Shown here in pieces: positions 23,830 through 36,358 of a stretch of 64,000 nucleotides of DNA. How positions within the stretch are numbered: position 1 is the stretch's first letter; every line of letters begins with the position of its first letter. The translations under genes were made by a program, and so were the position numbers. The DNA comes from Phascolomyces articulosus. Lineage: Eukaryota > Mucoromycota > Mucoromycetes > Mucorales > Lichtheimiaceae. The DNA lies in contig JAIXMP010000004.1 of the NCBI GenBank assembly GCA_025677815.1, forward strand, positions 1,240,001 through 1,304,000, given 5' to 3'. The notes under the pieces are model-generated. The model saw only the letters and a list, made by a program, of their open reading frames with translations, made no database searches and was not told the DNA's origin.

Positions 23830-24615
23830 TTTTTTTTATTTTCTTCCAACGTACGTGTACGAATATGTGCGTGTGTATATATTATGTATAGGTATGAAAC
23901 AAAATAAAAAGAATCGAACCAGTCACTATTTTAATCGACTGACTGACATGCATTCATTGATCCAAGGTTGCTGAGTTTTTTTTTACAGTGTGGGGACAGC
24001 ATTGGCATGAAGCTGTGGTTACACACACATTAAGACTGATGGTTACGGTATATATAATGAAGATTCCCCCATCTTCTTATTATTGATTTGAGACAAATAT
24101 AATTATACTTAGTTTAGTTCTTTTGAACAACTCTACAGGTTTTTAAGACTGGTTTTGCGTATAATTTTTTTATTTTATAATACAAAATATACTTAAATGC
24201 GCGCAAAAGCAGTCTTAAAATCCAGTACATGAGTCTCGCAATAGAAGAATCTGATATTCATAATAAAAAAATACAAGAATAACAATAAAAAATCAAGAAC
24301 ACTCGTTATTCTTTTTTCCCTTATTATTTTTTTATTATTTTGGACTCATTTGTCATTTTTACTAAAAAAGAAACGGTACTAGCGGTAACTATCAATGGAA
24401 AAATATCATTTACCCTTTCTTCAAGAAAATCCCCCACGTTTGTTCACGTATTGTGGCTGTGGAAGAAGGACACTATCCATTTCAAGAGAGCCGGGTCCGG
24501 ATAATTAGTTGCCGTACTAATACTTTGCATTAATCTTTAAAGTATATAAATACGCGAAAAAAAAACCACATCAAATCACAACACCACTTCTTTTAAAAGT
24601 AACAACAATATTACC
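23830..24615. other. Bidirectional promoter region
   Basis: About 790 bases between the divergent LSC1 (-) and NmrA-like (+) starts. It should hold both promoters. A TATA-like element near the NmrA-like gene is listed separately. No gene seen. Confidence 0.55.
24543..24552 (+). promoter_or_regulatory. TATA-box-like element
   Basis: The sequence tatataaata lies 64 bases upstream of the NmrA-like ATG and is followed by a short CA-rich leader. Position and sequence fit a TATA box, though such strings are common in AT-rich DNA. Confidence 0.5.
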
Positions 24616-25620
24616 ATGACTGCGGATCAACAAGAACGAGTTTATTTTGTCGGTGGTAAGTTGAAATTATACAAATGATATATCAGTTTATATTTTAAAA
24701 GAATAACTTAGTCAAGTCATGATGCTGAATTTTATATTTTATTAGGTACTGGAAACAGTGGCACAAATGCCGTCAAGGAACTCTTAAAGAAAAAGATTCC
24801 CGTCACTTTGTATTCCCGTTCACCTGAAAAGGCACAAAACCTCTTTGGTAGCTTGGTAACAAAAGATGAGTCCCCCTCATTATTGAACATTATTCAAGGG
24901 GATCTTGACGACTTAACACCTTTTGAGGCATCAATTCAAGGTCATACGCGATTATTCATTGTTGTCAACGACTTTGCACATCTTGCATCACTTACAGTTG
25001 CCATTGCTCAAAAGGCATATGCTGCGGGCATCAAACAAATTGTCCATATTTCTTCTGTTTCTGCCGGTTACCCATGGCGTTCCTTTGCTGTTGGTCAATC
25101 ACATCGTTCAGCTGAAGAAGGTATCTTGGCCATCCCTAACCGTGGTTCCTATGTCGTCTTGCGTCCATCTCGTTTCATGTCCAACACGATTACATTCCAA
25201 CGTGCCAGTATACAACAAGCCAATGTCGTGTTTGATATAGCAGATCCCGACATACCTCAACAATGGATTTCCAATAATGATATTGGTCTTGTGGTTGCCA
25301 ATATTTTCAAAGAACCTATTGAAAAACATCAAGATGCGGTTTATGAATTGGTTGGTGATGTTGTCACACCTACCTCGCGTGTTGCGTATCTGTCTGAGGC
25401 ATTGGGTCGTCCCATTAAGTATGTAAAAAAGACAGCCGAAGAATATTATGATGTCCTCACCCAACAAGCCAATTTGCCTCATCTTATTGCTTTGGATTTG
25501 GTGAAAGCTCCAGATGGAAAGGTTAAAGATCAAGTTACACCTGGTATTTCAATTCTTTTGGGTCGTCAACCGGAAACATTGGAACATTGGACTCATGAAA
25601 ATAAAGCCGCTTTGCTTTAA
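24616..25620 (+). CDS. NmrA-like NAD(P)-binding protein
   Basis: An atypical short-chain dehydrogenase/NmrA-HSCARG family protein, either a redox sensor or an NAD(P)H-dependent oxidoreductase. Exons 24616-24655 and 24746-25620 give 304 residues, normal for the family. The N-terminal Rossmann glycine motif is split by the intron: VYFVGGTGNSGTNAV (GGxGxxG). A basic residue after beta-2 (TLYSRSPEKA) suggests NADP preference. Other family blocks are GDLDDLTPFEASIQGHTRLF, QIVHISSVSAGYP, YVVLRPSRFMSNT and YELVGDVVTPTSRVAYLSEALG. The YxxxK catalytic motif of classical SDRs is not obvious, as in regulatory NmrA proteins. An AATAAA lies near 25701. Substrate unknown. Confidence 0.9.
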
Positions 25621-25739
25621 ACAATGGTGGCCAATGGGGAAAAAATATGATATATCAGTTGTAGCAGTAGTAGTAATATAAAAAAATATTGTAATCAATG
25701 AAATAAATACATTTCTTGCTGTTTCTTTTTAATAATGTA

Positions 25740-26951
25740 CACCGTAAAAAAAAATTTGTCGACTTTCATCGACTTTCGGCTACTTTCGACTACTTTTGAA
25801 CACTTTACAAGTTAATGGCCGAAAGTTGACGAAAGTGAACGAAAGTTGACGAAAGTGAACGAAAGTTGACGAAAGTAGCCGAATTTAAGTGGTACAAAAA
25901 GATCACTTTTCAAATGGACAGGGTACACAAAACGTTTCTTGTGTAGCGAATGATTTAGGTATTATTCAAAGACAAACATGATCTATTATTCACTCAAAAA
26001 TGCGTTTATTATTTCATTAAAAAATGTTTTTTATTTAATAATATAATAATATTAGGGTTTACTAATGCTATTGGATTTATAAAATATAAATATCACTAAA
26101 TGACAAATAAGTAAGAATACTAAATACAAACATAATGCTCGATTTGATATAATCAGTGTACTATGATTGTTTATTATAATTGGATCGGATAAGCTTCCAT
26201 CAATTGTAGACTGGTAAAAAAAGCAAGCAAGAATGTATATGCAAATGGTCCTTTTATTTATGACATTTGTATCTATAATTGTATCTACGTATGGATTGAT
26301 AATGTTTAAGTTCCACGTAATAAATAATAAAGAGGATCAGTACAATTTCATTAATAGAGCAATTACAAGAAGTATTTTATGTAATGACATACCAGCTGAA
26401 TTAAACATCTTCCAGTTTTCATCCTCGTTATCACTATATGTACATAGTACGCAAAAAAGTAAAGATTATTCTTAGTTGTCGGAATGTGCGATTTAATATC
26501 TATTCGGTTCGTACTATTACGCGAGAAACAATCGATTCTTACGTGAATGAAATAGGCTCGCATTCCAACATACCTAACAATTCCTCTGTTGTATATACCT
26601 TTGGCTCAGTTCTTTTACCATCGTTTTCACAATTAGTATAATATGGAAAGCCAACACGCTTTTATGTTTCATTTAGGATAAATATTTTTTAAAAACTACA
26701 TACGGGCTGTTTTGTTGTTGTTGCATTATTATTATTATTATTATTATTATTATGGATGGAGGAAGAGAGAGAGTGAGCTCTCAGAAAGCTGTCAAGTGAT
26801 TTATGAATATTGTTTGCGGTGGTTGGAAGCACTATTTTGTGAAGCATATGGGTGGCTTTTAAGGTAAGCATCCAAGATATGTACAACAGTGTAGCCGAAA
26901 GTAACTGAAAGTGAACGAAAGTGGCCGTTCATTCCAATTTTTTTTACGGTG
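25740..26951. mobile_element. CACTA-like non-autonomous DNA transposon (1212 bp)
   Basis: Terminal inverted repeats begin CACCGTAAAAAAAA (left, 25740) and are mirrored by TTTTTTTTACGGTG (right, ending 26951). The element is flanked by the direct 3-bp repeat GTA (25737-25739 and 26952-26954). Just inside the left end lie eleven 10-bp-spaced units: five with ACTTTC-type orientation (25762-25806), then six GAAAGT units (starts 25821 to 25871). Three more GAAAGT units lie near the right end (26897, 26907, 26917). A TIR starting CAC, a 3-bp target duplication and subterminal repeats are features of the CACTA/EnSpm (CMC) superfamily. No transposase is encoded, so it would need a partner in trans. 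The superfamily is inferred; the structure is seen directly. Confidence 0.8.
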
Positions 26952-28755
26952 GTAGTCAAAAAGGTTTACAGTTGGGCACCGTTTTTTCGTAGCTATATTA
27001 TTGTGAAATAATAGAAAATGTAAAAATTTACTCTAAAATGTTATTTCGAATCATCTTTGTCAAAAATAATGAAATTAACGGGACAACCATACTGTGTATG
27101 GTTCATGATAAATAGTGATAACAGCATATTTTAAGAAATGGTAAATTGATTTAAAATGTCGATTAACCAATTATGGAACGACCTTATAGTCTAGGTAAGA
27201 TTTAAGCTCCCGTAGTTTTTGAGATTTATCTATTGGATGAAAAAAACAAGCCATCCCAATGCGCTAGAGCCTTTCTTTCGGATTAAGGTGTCGTGTTTGT
27301 TACACAGAACTCATTATTTTCTTATCGCTTGATGAACTTCTTTCTCACCCTATCTCGATTATAATATACACCATCTGTCACTTACTTTGCATATAATACC
27401 ATAAAGAAAAAAACACATGTATATACATAAAAACATCCCGTAATCCTTCGATTTTTCCTTACAATGGTCCAAATATGGATAGGAACTATCTGTTTTTATA
27501 ATATAAATTATTTTTTATTTTGATGTTCTCATTAAATCCAAATATTCGGAATAAGTGGTTTATTTTATTGTTTGTAAGATGGTAATATTCTTTTTAGTTT
27601 AAATGGGTCGTTTTTGTATTGACTTGTTTCGATAATCTTTTTCGGTTTCTCTCACTGTGCAATGGTTCTTCTATCTTGAATAATATAGGAGAGTAAGATT
27701 AGCAGTGTCACAGCAGCAGCAGTCAATAGATAGAATTCATAACAATTGAGAACGACGATCACATTTTATCGCGCCACATACAATAACATAATAAGACGAG
27801 CGATTTCGATTGATCTAATTTTATTATTATTGGGACCTTTTGTGTACTTCTTATCTCATATGACTTCATATTTCTTTTTTGTATCATCAAATAATCATAT
27901 CTAATCTGAAATGAGATTGGTATGTAATCAACGCAAATCTAGTATATAAAAATCCAGCACTATTTTTTCTTACTGCGTTCAATAATTGTCACACGCTCAA
28001 TTTTTTTTTCTTTTGTCTAATCTATCACTATTTTTTTTTCGTCTCTTGTTTGTTACACGATCACGCAATCTTATAAATGTGAATTGACATTCACAAAAAT
28101 GAATCGATTACGCCATCATTCTTCTTTATCGTTATAAAGTGTCCTGATTGCGTTATCAAACTCATACCTATTAGTTGATGAAAGAAGTATATAGTAGTTA
28201 TATAACAAACAATGGATTCTTTTATATATACATTATAGCGCAATTAAAGTTGTATGCTTGGTATTTGAACTACTTGCGTATTTTGGATTCTATATTCAAT
28301 TCTTCATGAACAAAGGTATTCTTATTAACTAATAACAAGACAATTTTATCTATGTAAATGATGAGGATGTATGTAAAATTAGTAGCTATGTTATTTTTTC
28401 GAAGGCACTTTCTTCATTTTGTAAATAATATCAACCTCTTTTGTGTCGCAGTTTTAATCCCACTAAGAAAATAAACCTAAAAGTATAAACCGTTTTTTTT
28501 GAATAGGTAATCGTGGTTTGGTTAGACCTATAGTTATTAGACACAATTATGAGAATTTATTTAGTATAAAAATAATATGATATCCTTTATTGATATATCT
28601 TTTTTCCTTTTCATTATTGTTCTTTTTTTATCTATTTCCATTATTGTTATTTATTGTCCAATTCATACCAAAACGTCGATCGACCATTCTCTGTACATAA
28701 CATAATAAATATTCTTCTTTAGTACCACTCAAGCCTTTTATAAACTTCTAATACA
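26952..28755. other. Intergenic region
   Basis: About 1.8 kb of AT-rich DNA between the transposon and the second permease. It has no supported coding sequence and no convincing tRNA. The 3' portion is the presumed permease promoter. Confidence 0.5.
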
Positions 28756-31399
28756 ATGAGTGAAAAAAGACTACAGGTATAATAATATTTTATAACACCT
28801 TATGTTCAGTGTATTCAATTAATAACAATAATAATAACAGAAACCCTCCGTGATTATCTATAGAAAAACATAAAGACAAAAATTATAACAACAGCCTCAT
28901 CAATAGATAAATCATCTGAAATAGAAACATCATTATCTACTGAAACGATTGATCGAGATGCAAAACGTCTAGAAGAACTTGGTTATAAACAAGAATTTAA
29001 ACGAGAAATTAGTCTCTTTGTGCAAGCTGGTTTTGCTTTCTCTACCATGGCGGTATTACCCAATTGGTTAATTGGATTTGCTGGTGCCATGAGTGCAGGT
29101 GGTCCGATGTCATTATTCTGGGGTATTGTATGTATTATTATTATTCAATACTTCATAACAACGGTTCTATATAAAACTATGTGTGATTCAACTTTATATG
29201 TAAAAAGAATATAACGTACTTATTCTTACTATTATGAACACAATCATCTTGTGAATGTAAAAAAATTATTATTATAGGTCGTCGTTTCACCTTTTGTTAT
29301 GTGTATAGCACTCTCAATGGCTGAAGTGTTTTCGGGTATGTGGTTGCATACAATGTAAAATGTAATATTATCCAACAATCATCATTTACTAACATCATTT
29401 AAATCTTATTCTGTCTCTTTACATTTATAGCATATCCCGTCAATGGTGGTGTATATTCGTGGTGTTACCTTCTTAGCAACGAAGAATGGGGACCACGTAA
29501 GTCATATATAAAATCTGTACAAACAGCATCTCATTGTTTACATCACTAATAATAAATAAATTCTATACTACAATTAGTCATGTCGTACCTTTGCGGGTAT
29601 ATTTTTATTGGAGGTCTCACTACAGGAGCAATGACTTTGGCTTACAGTATGGGCGAATATACCATTGCTATTTCAAACATATTGAATGAACATCAAATTA
29701 CAAATCTAGGCGCTAATGTTGGTTTATATATTGCCTTTTTATTAATTGGTGTTGGTTACTCTTATCTTGGTATCCGATTTAGTGGTTATCTTAACAAATT
29801 TATGGGTACGATTTTTTCCACTATAATACTTTTTTACTTGGAACGTTTATCATAAAATACCACAAGGAAATAGCAACAACAAATAGGATGACTAAATTGT
29901 TGAATTGTATATAACAGTATTCTGGGTCTTGATTGGTTCTACTGTTATTATTGTTGCTATGCCTGCATTAGCCCCTAATCATCCAAGCGCAGAATGGGTC
30001 AGTATCATCAATATATCAAATAAAAAAAAATATTATCTTAATATTGAAAATAATAATACTAGCTTTTTTTTCCGGCAAATATGACAGGTATTCACTGAAT
30101 TTCAAAATTCAACCGGATATAAAAATTCTGGTCTCGCATTCTTCCTCGGTCTTCTTCAGGTAAGTAATAAAATAATTGTTCATTAAAACTAGCATGGGTG
30201 GTAATAATTTTAAAAGGAATATACTTGTTCAATTCTTTATATCGTAACACTTCGTATTTTATTATAAAATACATTTATTCCTTATAGGCTGGTTGGACTT
30301 TGGTAAGTACGATTACAATAAAGATGTTGCAACAACAAAAAGAGAGTATCTACCGATTTAATCGAGTTTAAATAAACATATCCTATTTCTTTTCATATAA
30401 ATATAATTATTAGGTCGGTTATGAAAATGGTGCTCAAATTGCTGAAGGTACCAAAAATGCCGATATGACAGGTCCTCGTGGCATTATCATCTCTGTTGTG
30501 GGTGCAATTGTTCAGGCTCTTATCCTTTGTATCTCAACCTTATTTTCAATTCAAGATCTTGATGAACTCTTAGAATCTAGTTTCCCTTTGGGGACATTGT
30601 TTGTTCGCGCTGCAGGTCCAAAATTGGCTGCTTTCTTTTTGGTCATTGTCTGTGTAGCACAATTTGCATCACTTTGTAATACTTTATTTACCGTGTCACA
30701 ATTGATATGGTCTATGAGTCGTGACAAGTAGTGTATCTTTCTTTTTTTTTGGCAAATTATTATTATATATCAGTATTCATATCAATGACCATTTGTTACT
30801 AATTATTATTATGTTCTATATAAAAACAATTATAGATGTATTCCAAATCACAAATTTTGGTATAAACTTTCTGAAAGATATCAAATGCCAGTTCGTATTT
30901 TATTGTTGGTGGCTCTTTTTTGTATTGTTGTCATTATGCCGGTAATTTTTTATTATCTTTTGTTTTTCTGAAGAATGAGTACAAAATTTAATATAGAACC
31001 TAACCAACAAATCATTTTCTTTTTCCTGCTAAATTCAAATAGTCGCTAGCAAGTGAAGTTTACTGGACAGCCATGTTAAGTACCGCTGTTATCTGTCTTA
31101 ATCTTGCTTATGGATTACCCTACTTTTGTCGTCTCATATGGAAACGTGATCTCAAATTGAATGGTCCTTTCAATCTAGGTCGCTTCAGTCTTGTGATTAA
31201 TTTCTTCGCCGTTTCTTGGATTGCTTTCTTTGGTGTTATTCTTTGTATTCCTTCTGTTCATCCAGTTGGTCCAGTCACAATGAATTGGTCTTCCCTTATG
31301 ATTGGTGCTATCATGATCTTCGCACTTACATTTTGGTATATTTCGGGGCGAAAGAATTTTAAGGGTCCTATTCAAACACTTGGAAGTGATTCTCACTAA
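28756..31399 (+). CDS. Amino-acid permease, APC superfamily (paralogue 2)
   Basis: A full-length paralogue of the permease at the window start. Eleven exons: 28756-28776, 28864-29127, 29278-29335, 29431-29496, 29578-29805, 29918-29997, 30088-30159, 30288-30302, 30414-30727, 30836-30941, 31043-31399. All junctions are GT-AG and the sum is 526 codons plus stop. The cytoplasmic N terminus is Ser/Thr/Lys-rich; membrane helices begin after ELGYKQEFKREISLF. Family marks: GGPMSLFWG, GYENGAQIAEGTKNA, GPRGIIISVVGA, MSRD, and the last two helices near MNWSSLMIGAIMIFALTFWY. The length (526) fits fungal GABA/amino-acid/choline permeases. Exon 8 is only 15 nt. Substrate unassigned. Confidence 0.93.
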
Positions 31400-32408
31400 A
31401 AATGGTTGTATAAAGGAAACAATATTTTATATTCTTAATGATGACAGGTATCGTCCTTGTTTGTAATAATACTTTATAACTATTTTATATATACAATGAT
31501 TGCCCATCCAAAAAAAAAACTCCTTCCCCATTGTCCATTATAAGTGTTATTGTTTTTTTATATATACTATTGTAAATAATTAAGGGACTTCATAATTAAT
31601 CGGCCCGTATTACTGGAACCTTCTTCATGTGTTTATATCTCATTTATTATTAGTCGTACAAAGTTCATCAGTAAAAAGATGAAGTACTTTACCAAGTTAT
31701 ATATGAATCATATGACAAGCATGAATGGAAGCATGTAATGCTTCTGGCAATGAGCAATGGGAATCATTATTTTATTGCCAACAACGATAATCATGTTTTA
31801 TACACAAAAGAAGTTTCTTGTTTTGCTTTTTTTATTAAAATTACTATTCAAGAAGAGTAAGAGTGCGTTTTTGTCCCACAATGACATGAAAATAATTAAT
31901 CAAAATTGGATGCATAGAATACCTCTTGTTTCCTATTACCAAGCATAATTCTATTTAAACTTCATAACATTTAGTTTATATAATATAGGAATTCAACTCA
32001 ATTATAAATGAACTCTTTGGAATGATCATACCTGATATTATTACATTGACAAAATAATTTATCTTACAAGATGATGATCATTTTATATTTTATGGCACAT
32101 ACTTTTTGATTACCATAAAAATGCAATTGTAATACGAAGCGAGTTACACAAACAGCAACTCAGATACAAATTACCAATGTTTTTCATAGTAGAAAAGAAA
32201 AAGTTTATTTTTATAATCGAATATACAGAGGACTTTCTTTTTTTGCATCTCAGAAAGAAGATGAATTTAATTATGATCTTCCTTTTTTTTTTTTTTGTAC
32301 TTCTTCTTCTCGTTTTTCTACCACTACTTTACGTCAGTATTTTATCATACTGGCAAAGAAGATAAAGTAGAACCCCCACCATTCTTTCCTTCAACTTAAT
32401 CCTTTAAA
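31400..32408. other. Intergenic region
   Basis: About 1 kb between permease 2 and the kelch protein gene. AT-rich with T runs, and no supported gene. The last 100 bases are CT-rich, consistent with the promoter and leader of the downstream gene. Confidence 0.5.
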
Positions 32409-35116
32409 ATGTTACTCTCCAAAAGTCATTCTTTTAACTTAATTGCTCTTGCACCCATATTTCTCAATAACTTCATATCATCCGTCCATGCAGAAACTCC
32501 AAGTGGAAGAACAAACTTGGGTGGGTAGCATTATAGTAAAAATTTCAATAAAAACATACTTCTTTTAAATAGCATGTCTTTTAAACATATCAGCGTGTGT
32601 AATTGTGTACATTTGTTAACATCTGGTTATTATTTTTGAGCAGTGATATAAAGTAATAGTATCTAATTATTCTTTTTTCTCTTTCTCTCTCTTTTCAATT
32701 CATAATGATATTAGGATGTGCGTTACTCTCTGATCGGATTTATTGTTATGGTGGCGGTGAATATTCAACTGCTACCGTGACAGCTATATCCAGCAATTAC
32801 TTCTATTCTCTTAATGTATCTGAGAATATGTCGCTTGATCAAATGAGATCTGCATGGGAACCTATCGATATCCCTTCCGGTCAATTAGATCCTGGACCCA
32901 ACGTTCATTTTGCTAGCGCAGCACTTCCTGAATTAAATACACTTTTTGTGGATGGAGGCTGGGGACCAGGAGATCACACATCCAGTGAATTGATAAAATA
33001 TCGATCCGTTATGTTTAATGCATCTACGAATGCATGGGAGGAAGTGAGTGATGGTGATTATACGACTGTGTAAGTGACAATTCATACGTATATTCTATCA
33101 AATCGTTCGACAAATAGGAGAAGAAAGAATATATTCATTTTTATATTATATATTATTAGATCACATCATTGTGCAGTGACAGATGCTCAAAATCAAATAC
33201 AAATTACAGGTGGTGTAAAGTAAGAAAAGTATCCAACTAGCTTTAATTTCTGTAGATATATTTAATTAGAATATCACCATTCTATACTATAAACAAAAAA
33301 TAGGTGCTCGGTGAATTAAACAACCTTTTATCATAATTCTATAGTGATCAAAGTGTCAATGCAACTGCAGGTTTAGAAACAATTTTTCCTCATGAAGTAA
33401 TTGAATTGGATGTTGTGGTATGTAATAATTGAGGACTTTATTTTCAAGTCTCTTTATAAAAAATGAGTGTTAATCTGAAAATAACTATATGTCATAATAT
33501 CAAAAAAAAAGTTTAGCTCATGGTTTATTCGTCGTTTTGACGATGCTATCCCCGCAAGAGCTTCAGCAGCTGCTGTACTTGGAAAAGATAGGCGATCCAT
33601 ATACTATATTGGTGGATATACCAACGACTCTCAACTTGTCAGTATGACTGAAATTCCAATCTATGATTCGGTCAATCGTGAATGGAGTGCTAGCAATGGT
33701 ACATCATCAACAACAGATGTACCATCCCCACGTATGTGGCACACAGTGACATTACGTAAGTAGACATACAAACGATTGATTTAAAAAAGGGATTGCTATT
33801 TATCCTTTATATTGTCGAGTCAATATATATAAACACAAATAGAAAATAACACATGCATGAATGGAACAATCTACGTAATGTATTTTAACTATCATAATAT
33901 AGATCCAACTACAGGAGAAATTCTTCTCTTTGGTGGTACTGGTAAGTAATAAGATGATCAATTAATATATACTTTACACCGCATGTGCGGATTTCGTCAT
34001 TTATACATCTAACAATTTTTTTGTCGGGGGGGATGAAAAACAGGCAAAGGAGAAAATACAGTTCCTATAACAAATGACAATATATACCTCTTTAATACTG
34101 ACACAATGACGTGGAAAAGACAACCAATTAATAAACCGAGTGGATTAAATGGTCCTGGAACTTTGTACGGTCATCAAGGTAAAGTATATCTACAGGATTT
34201 AAAAAGCGAAGACAGTCTTTTCCCCTTAAGTAACTGCAATTATTACATTGACTCACGGATTCTATTATAAAAATATATAATGCAGCAATTCTTATCGATA
34301 ATAGCACTCTTGCATTTTTGTTTGGGACCAATGGTGAGGGCACAGCTACAAATGATATCCATTTGCTCAATATTGACTCATACACTTGGGTGGATCATAT
34401 CACTGGAACAAATCCAAAGAAACCAGGCGATGGCACTGACAATGATGATGACAGTGACAAACCTTTGCCAGGTGGTGCTATAGCTGGAATTGTCGTTGGT
34501 GTTGTTATTCTAGTAAGTTTTGATATATAAAAGTGATTTTTTCCCGTAATCATGAAACGCAAAGAAAAAAAAAATAGAATGAATATTAATTTATTTTTTT
34601 ATTTTGGTGATTGAAAAATATTCATCCTGAAAAAAAAATAAAGGTGTTACTTATTGTAGGTGCTATTGTATTCTTTATTATGAGACGTCGTAAACGTAAT
34701 AGAAGTGGACAATCGCCACATGAAAAAGATGATTATGAATCCGATAATGCAATCATAGGCGGTAAGTATTATAACTATATGAAATACATGAGCTTCTTTT
34801 TGCATTCATATTATTATTACTTTTTTTTCAATTCAATCAAAAGAAAAATTGGAATCTAAACAAATACATTTTGAAATACCATCATGAAAATCAATAATGT
34901 ATATTTATAGGTCACGATAAAAATACCAAAAAATCAAACGACTTATTCTTGGATACCTTGCCAGAGAATTCGGATGCCAAGTTGAGTATTAATGTTGTCA
35001 GCGAATATTCTTCCACTGGACGATCATCAACGGTGGCATTAAGACCCGATGGAGCTGGACCTCATCAAGCTGTCAAACCAGATGCAAGCATGCTTCACAA
35101 GCCAGAAAATAAATAA
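32409..35116 (+). CDS. Kelch-repeat single-pass membrane protein
   Basis: Ten exons (32409-32520, 32715-33069, 33160-33219, 33345-33417, 33512-33755, 33903-33941, 34044-34178, 34286-34512, 34644-34761, 34911-35116) give 522 residues in frame. The N terminus has a hydrophobic signal peptide (ALAPIFLNNFISSVHA). The ectodomain has kelch-like blades with Gly pairs and spaced Tyr/Trp: DRIYCYGGGEYS, INITGGV-type turns (IQITGGVK), SIYYIGGYTND, GEILLFGGTG, LAFLFGTNGEG followed by YTWVDH. A single transmembrane helix (AGIVVGVVIL...GAIVFFIM) spans the exon 8/9 junction. Then comes RRRKRNR stop-transfer and a disordered cytosolic tail. Function is unknown; similar fungal kelch membrane proteins have been linked to cell surface or polarity, which I only infer. 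Confidence 0.86.
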
Positions 35117-36358
35117 TTATAATAATTCCAATATTTAATTAATTAGTAATAATAATACATTCATAGTAGTATTAATAATTTTCCTTTTCATAATGATTAT
35201 TTATAAATTATATAATAAACAGAGGTAGAGTTCAGAAAGACAGAGAGATGAAGAAAGTGAAAACCGAGTCAATTTCGTAATAACCATGATGCAGTAGAAA
35301 ATGTTTTGTTCATATGAGAAGGATGCGTTACTCAAAATATATAGAAAGGAACCAAGATAATCCCTGTGTACATACATGATACTCTTTCATAGTTATCCTT
35401 TACGTAAATCCATCAAATACCTCTATCCAGTTCGTTTGTTTGGTATTATAAAGCCTGGATGTATATCTGGATAAACAGCACTTATTACTATACAACTTCA
35501 ATAAAAATAGTGGCGTTACAAAACTGTTTATATATAAAACCTAACAATGGTATGAAAGCGATTGTCAAAAGTGCTTGACACATACGAATCAAGAGTTATA
35601 TCTCGTATAAAAAAATTATTAACTACTGTTTGTTCTAGATATGACTATGCTTCTATTATTATATTAAAAACTATATATACACGATCAAGAAAACAATGCC
35701 ACCAATTATTGGTCAATAACTATTTGAACAGTGTACTCGCCAACTCAATGACTACAATCAAATTTGTGCATTCCAAAAAAGCCCATTCAGGATGCCATCG
35801 ATCACCTTTCCCAATCTTCAACCACTTGATTTTTTTTTTTTTGGATTTTTGCCTATTTATATTGTTGATTTGAAACAACACGTGTCGATGCTACATGGAA
35901 TATGATCAGAATTTACCTTGAATATATTTGACAGGAGAATTCACATTCTATGGTGTACTATGGTCAACAGCAACAGGCACTTGAACCTTATATAAAAAAG
36001 GTAATCGGTCAGAGCATATCCATTCAGCGTGTAGAAACTATACAAGAAATTCAAAGGCTAGAAGCGTACATGAGACCAGCTTGGGAGTTCGAGAGCACAC
36101 ACGTCTACTTTTTTTTCATAGACGCAAGAGAATATATTTAACACCATCCCATTACTGTCAACAAAGAGTGTGATATTATACTAGTGAGCAATAGTGCGAA
36201 TCGACTGATACTTAATACACTCACTCACCCAACAAGCGAGAGCTAGAGAGAAGATGTGTGTAAACTTTATTGCTTTACTAATGGATACTACGTAAAATAA
36301 TAATAATCATTTAAGATATATGAAGGTTCACTATTTTTAATTTAATATTTTCATATAG
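35117..36358. other. Intergenic region with coding-like fragments
   Basis: About 1.2 kb where exons 1-7 of the kelch duplicate would be expected if it were complete. No kelch sequence is seen. Short frames at 35562-35873 and 35950-36141 (for example QQQQALEPYIKKVIGQSISI) look moderately coding but belong to no family I recognise. They may be remnants of whatever replaced the 5' half. Confidence 0.4.

Noticed and set aside
25108..25533. A 141-codon minus-strand frame
   Set aside because: It lies antisense inside the NmrA-like coding exon and has no family signature, so it is a shadow frame.
25821..25880. CRISPR-like direct repeats
   Set aside because: The units are 10 bp with no unique spacers, are bounded by transposon ends, and the DNA is eukaryotic.
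27230..27310. Possible tRNA in a slightly GC-richer patch
   Set aside because: No T-arm GGTTCRANYCC-like motif and no cloverleaf could be drawn. I found no convincing tRNA anywhere in the window.
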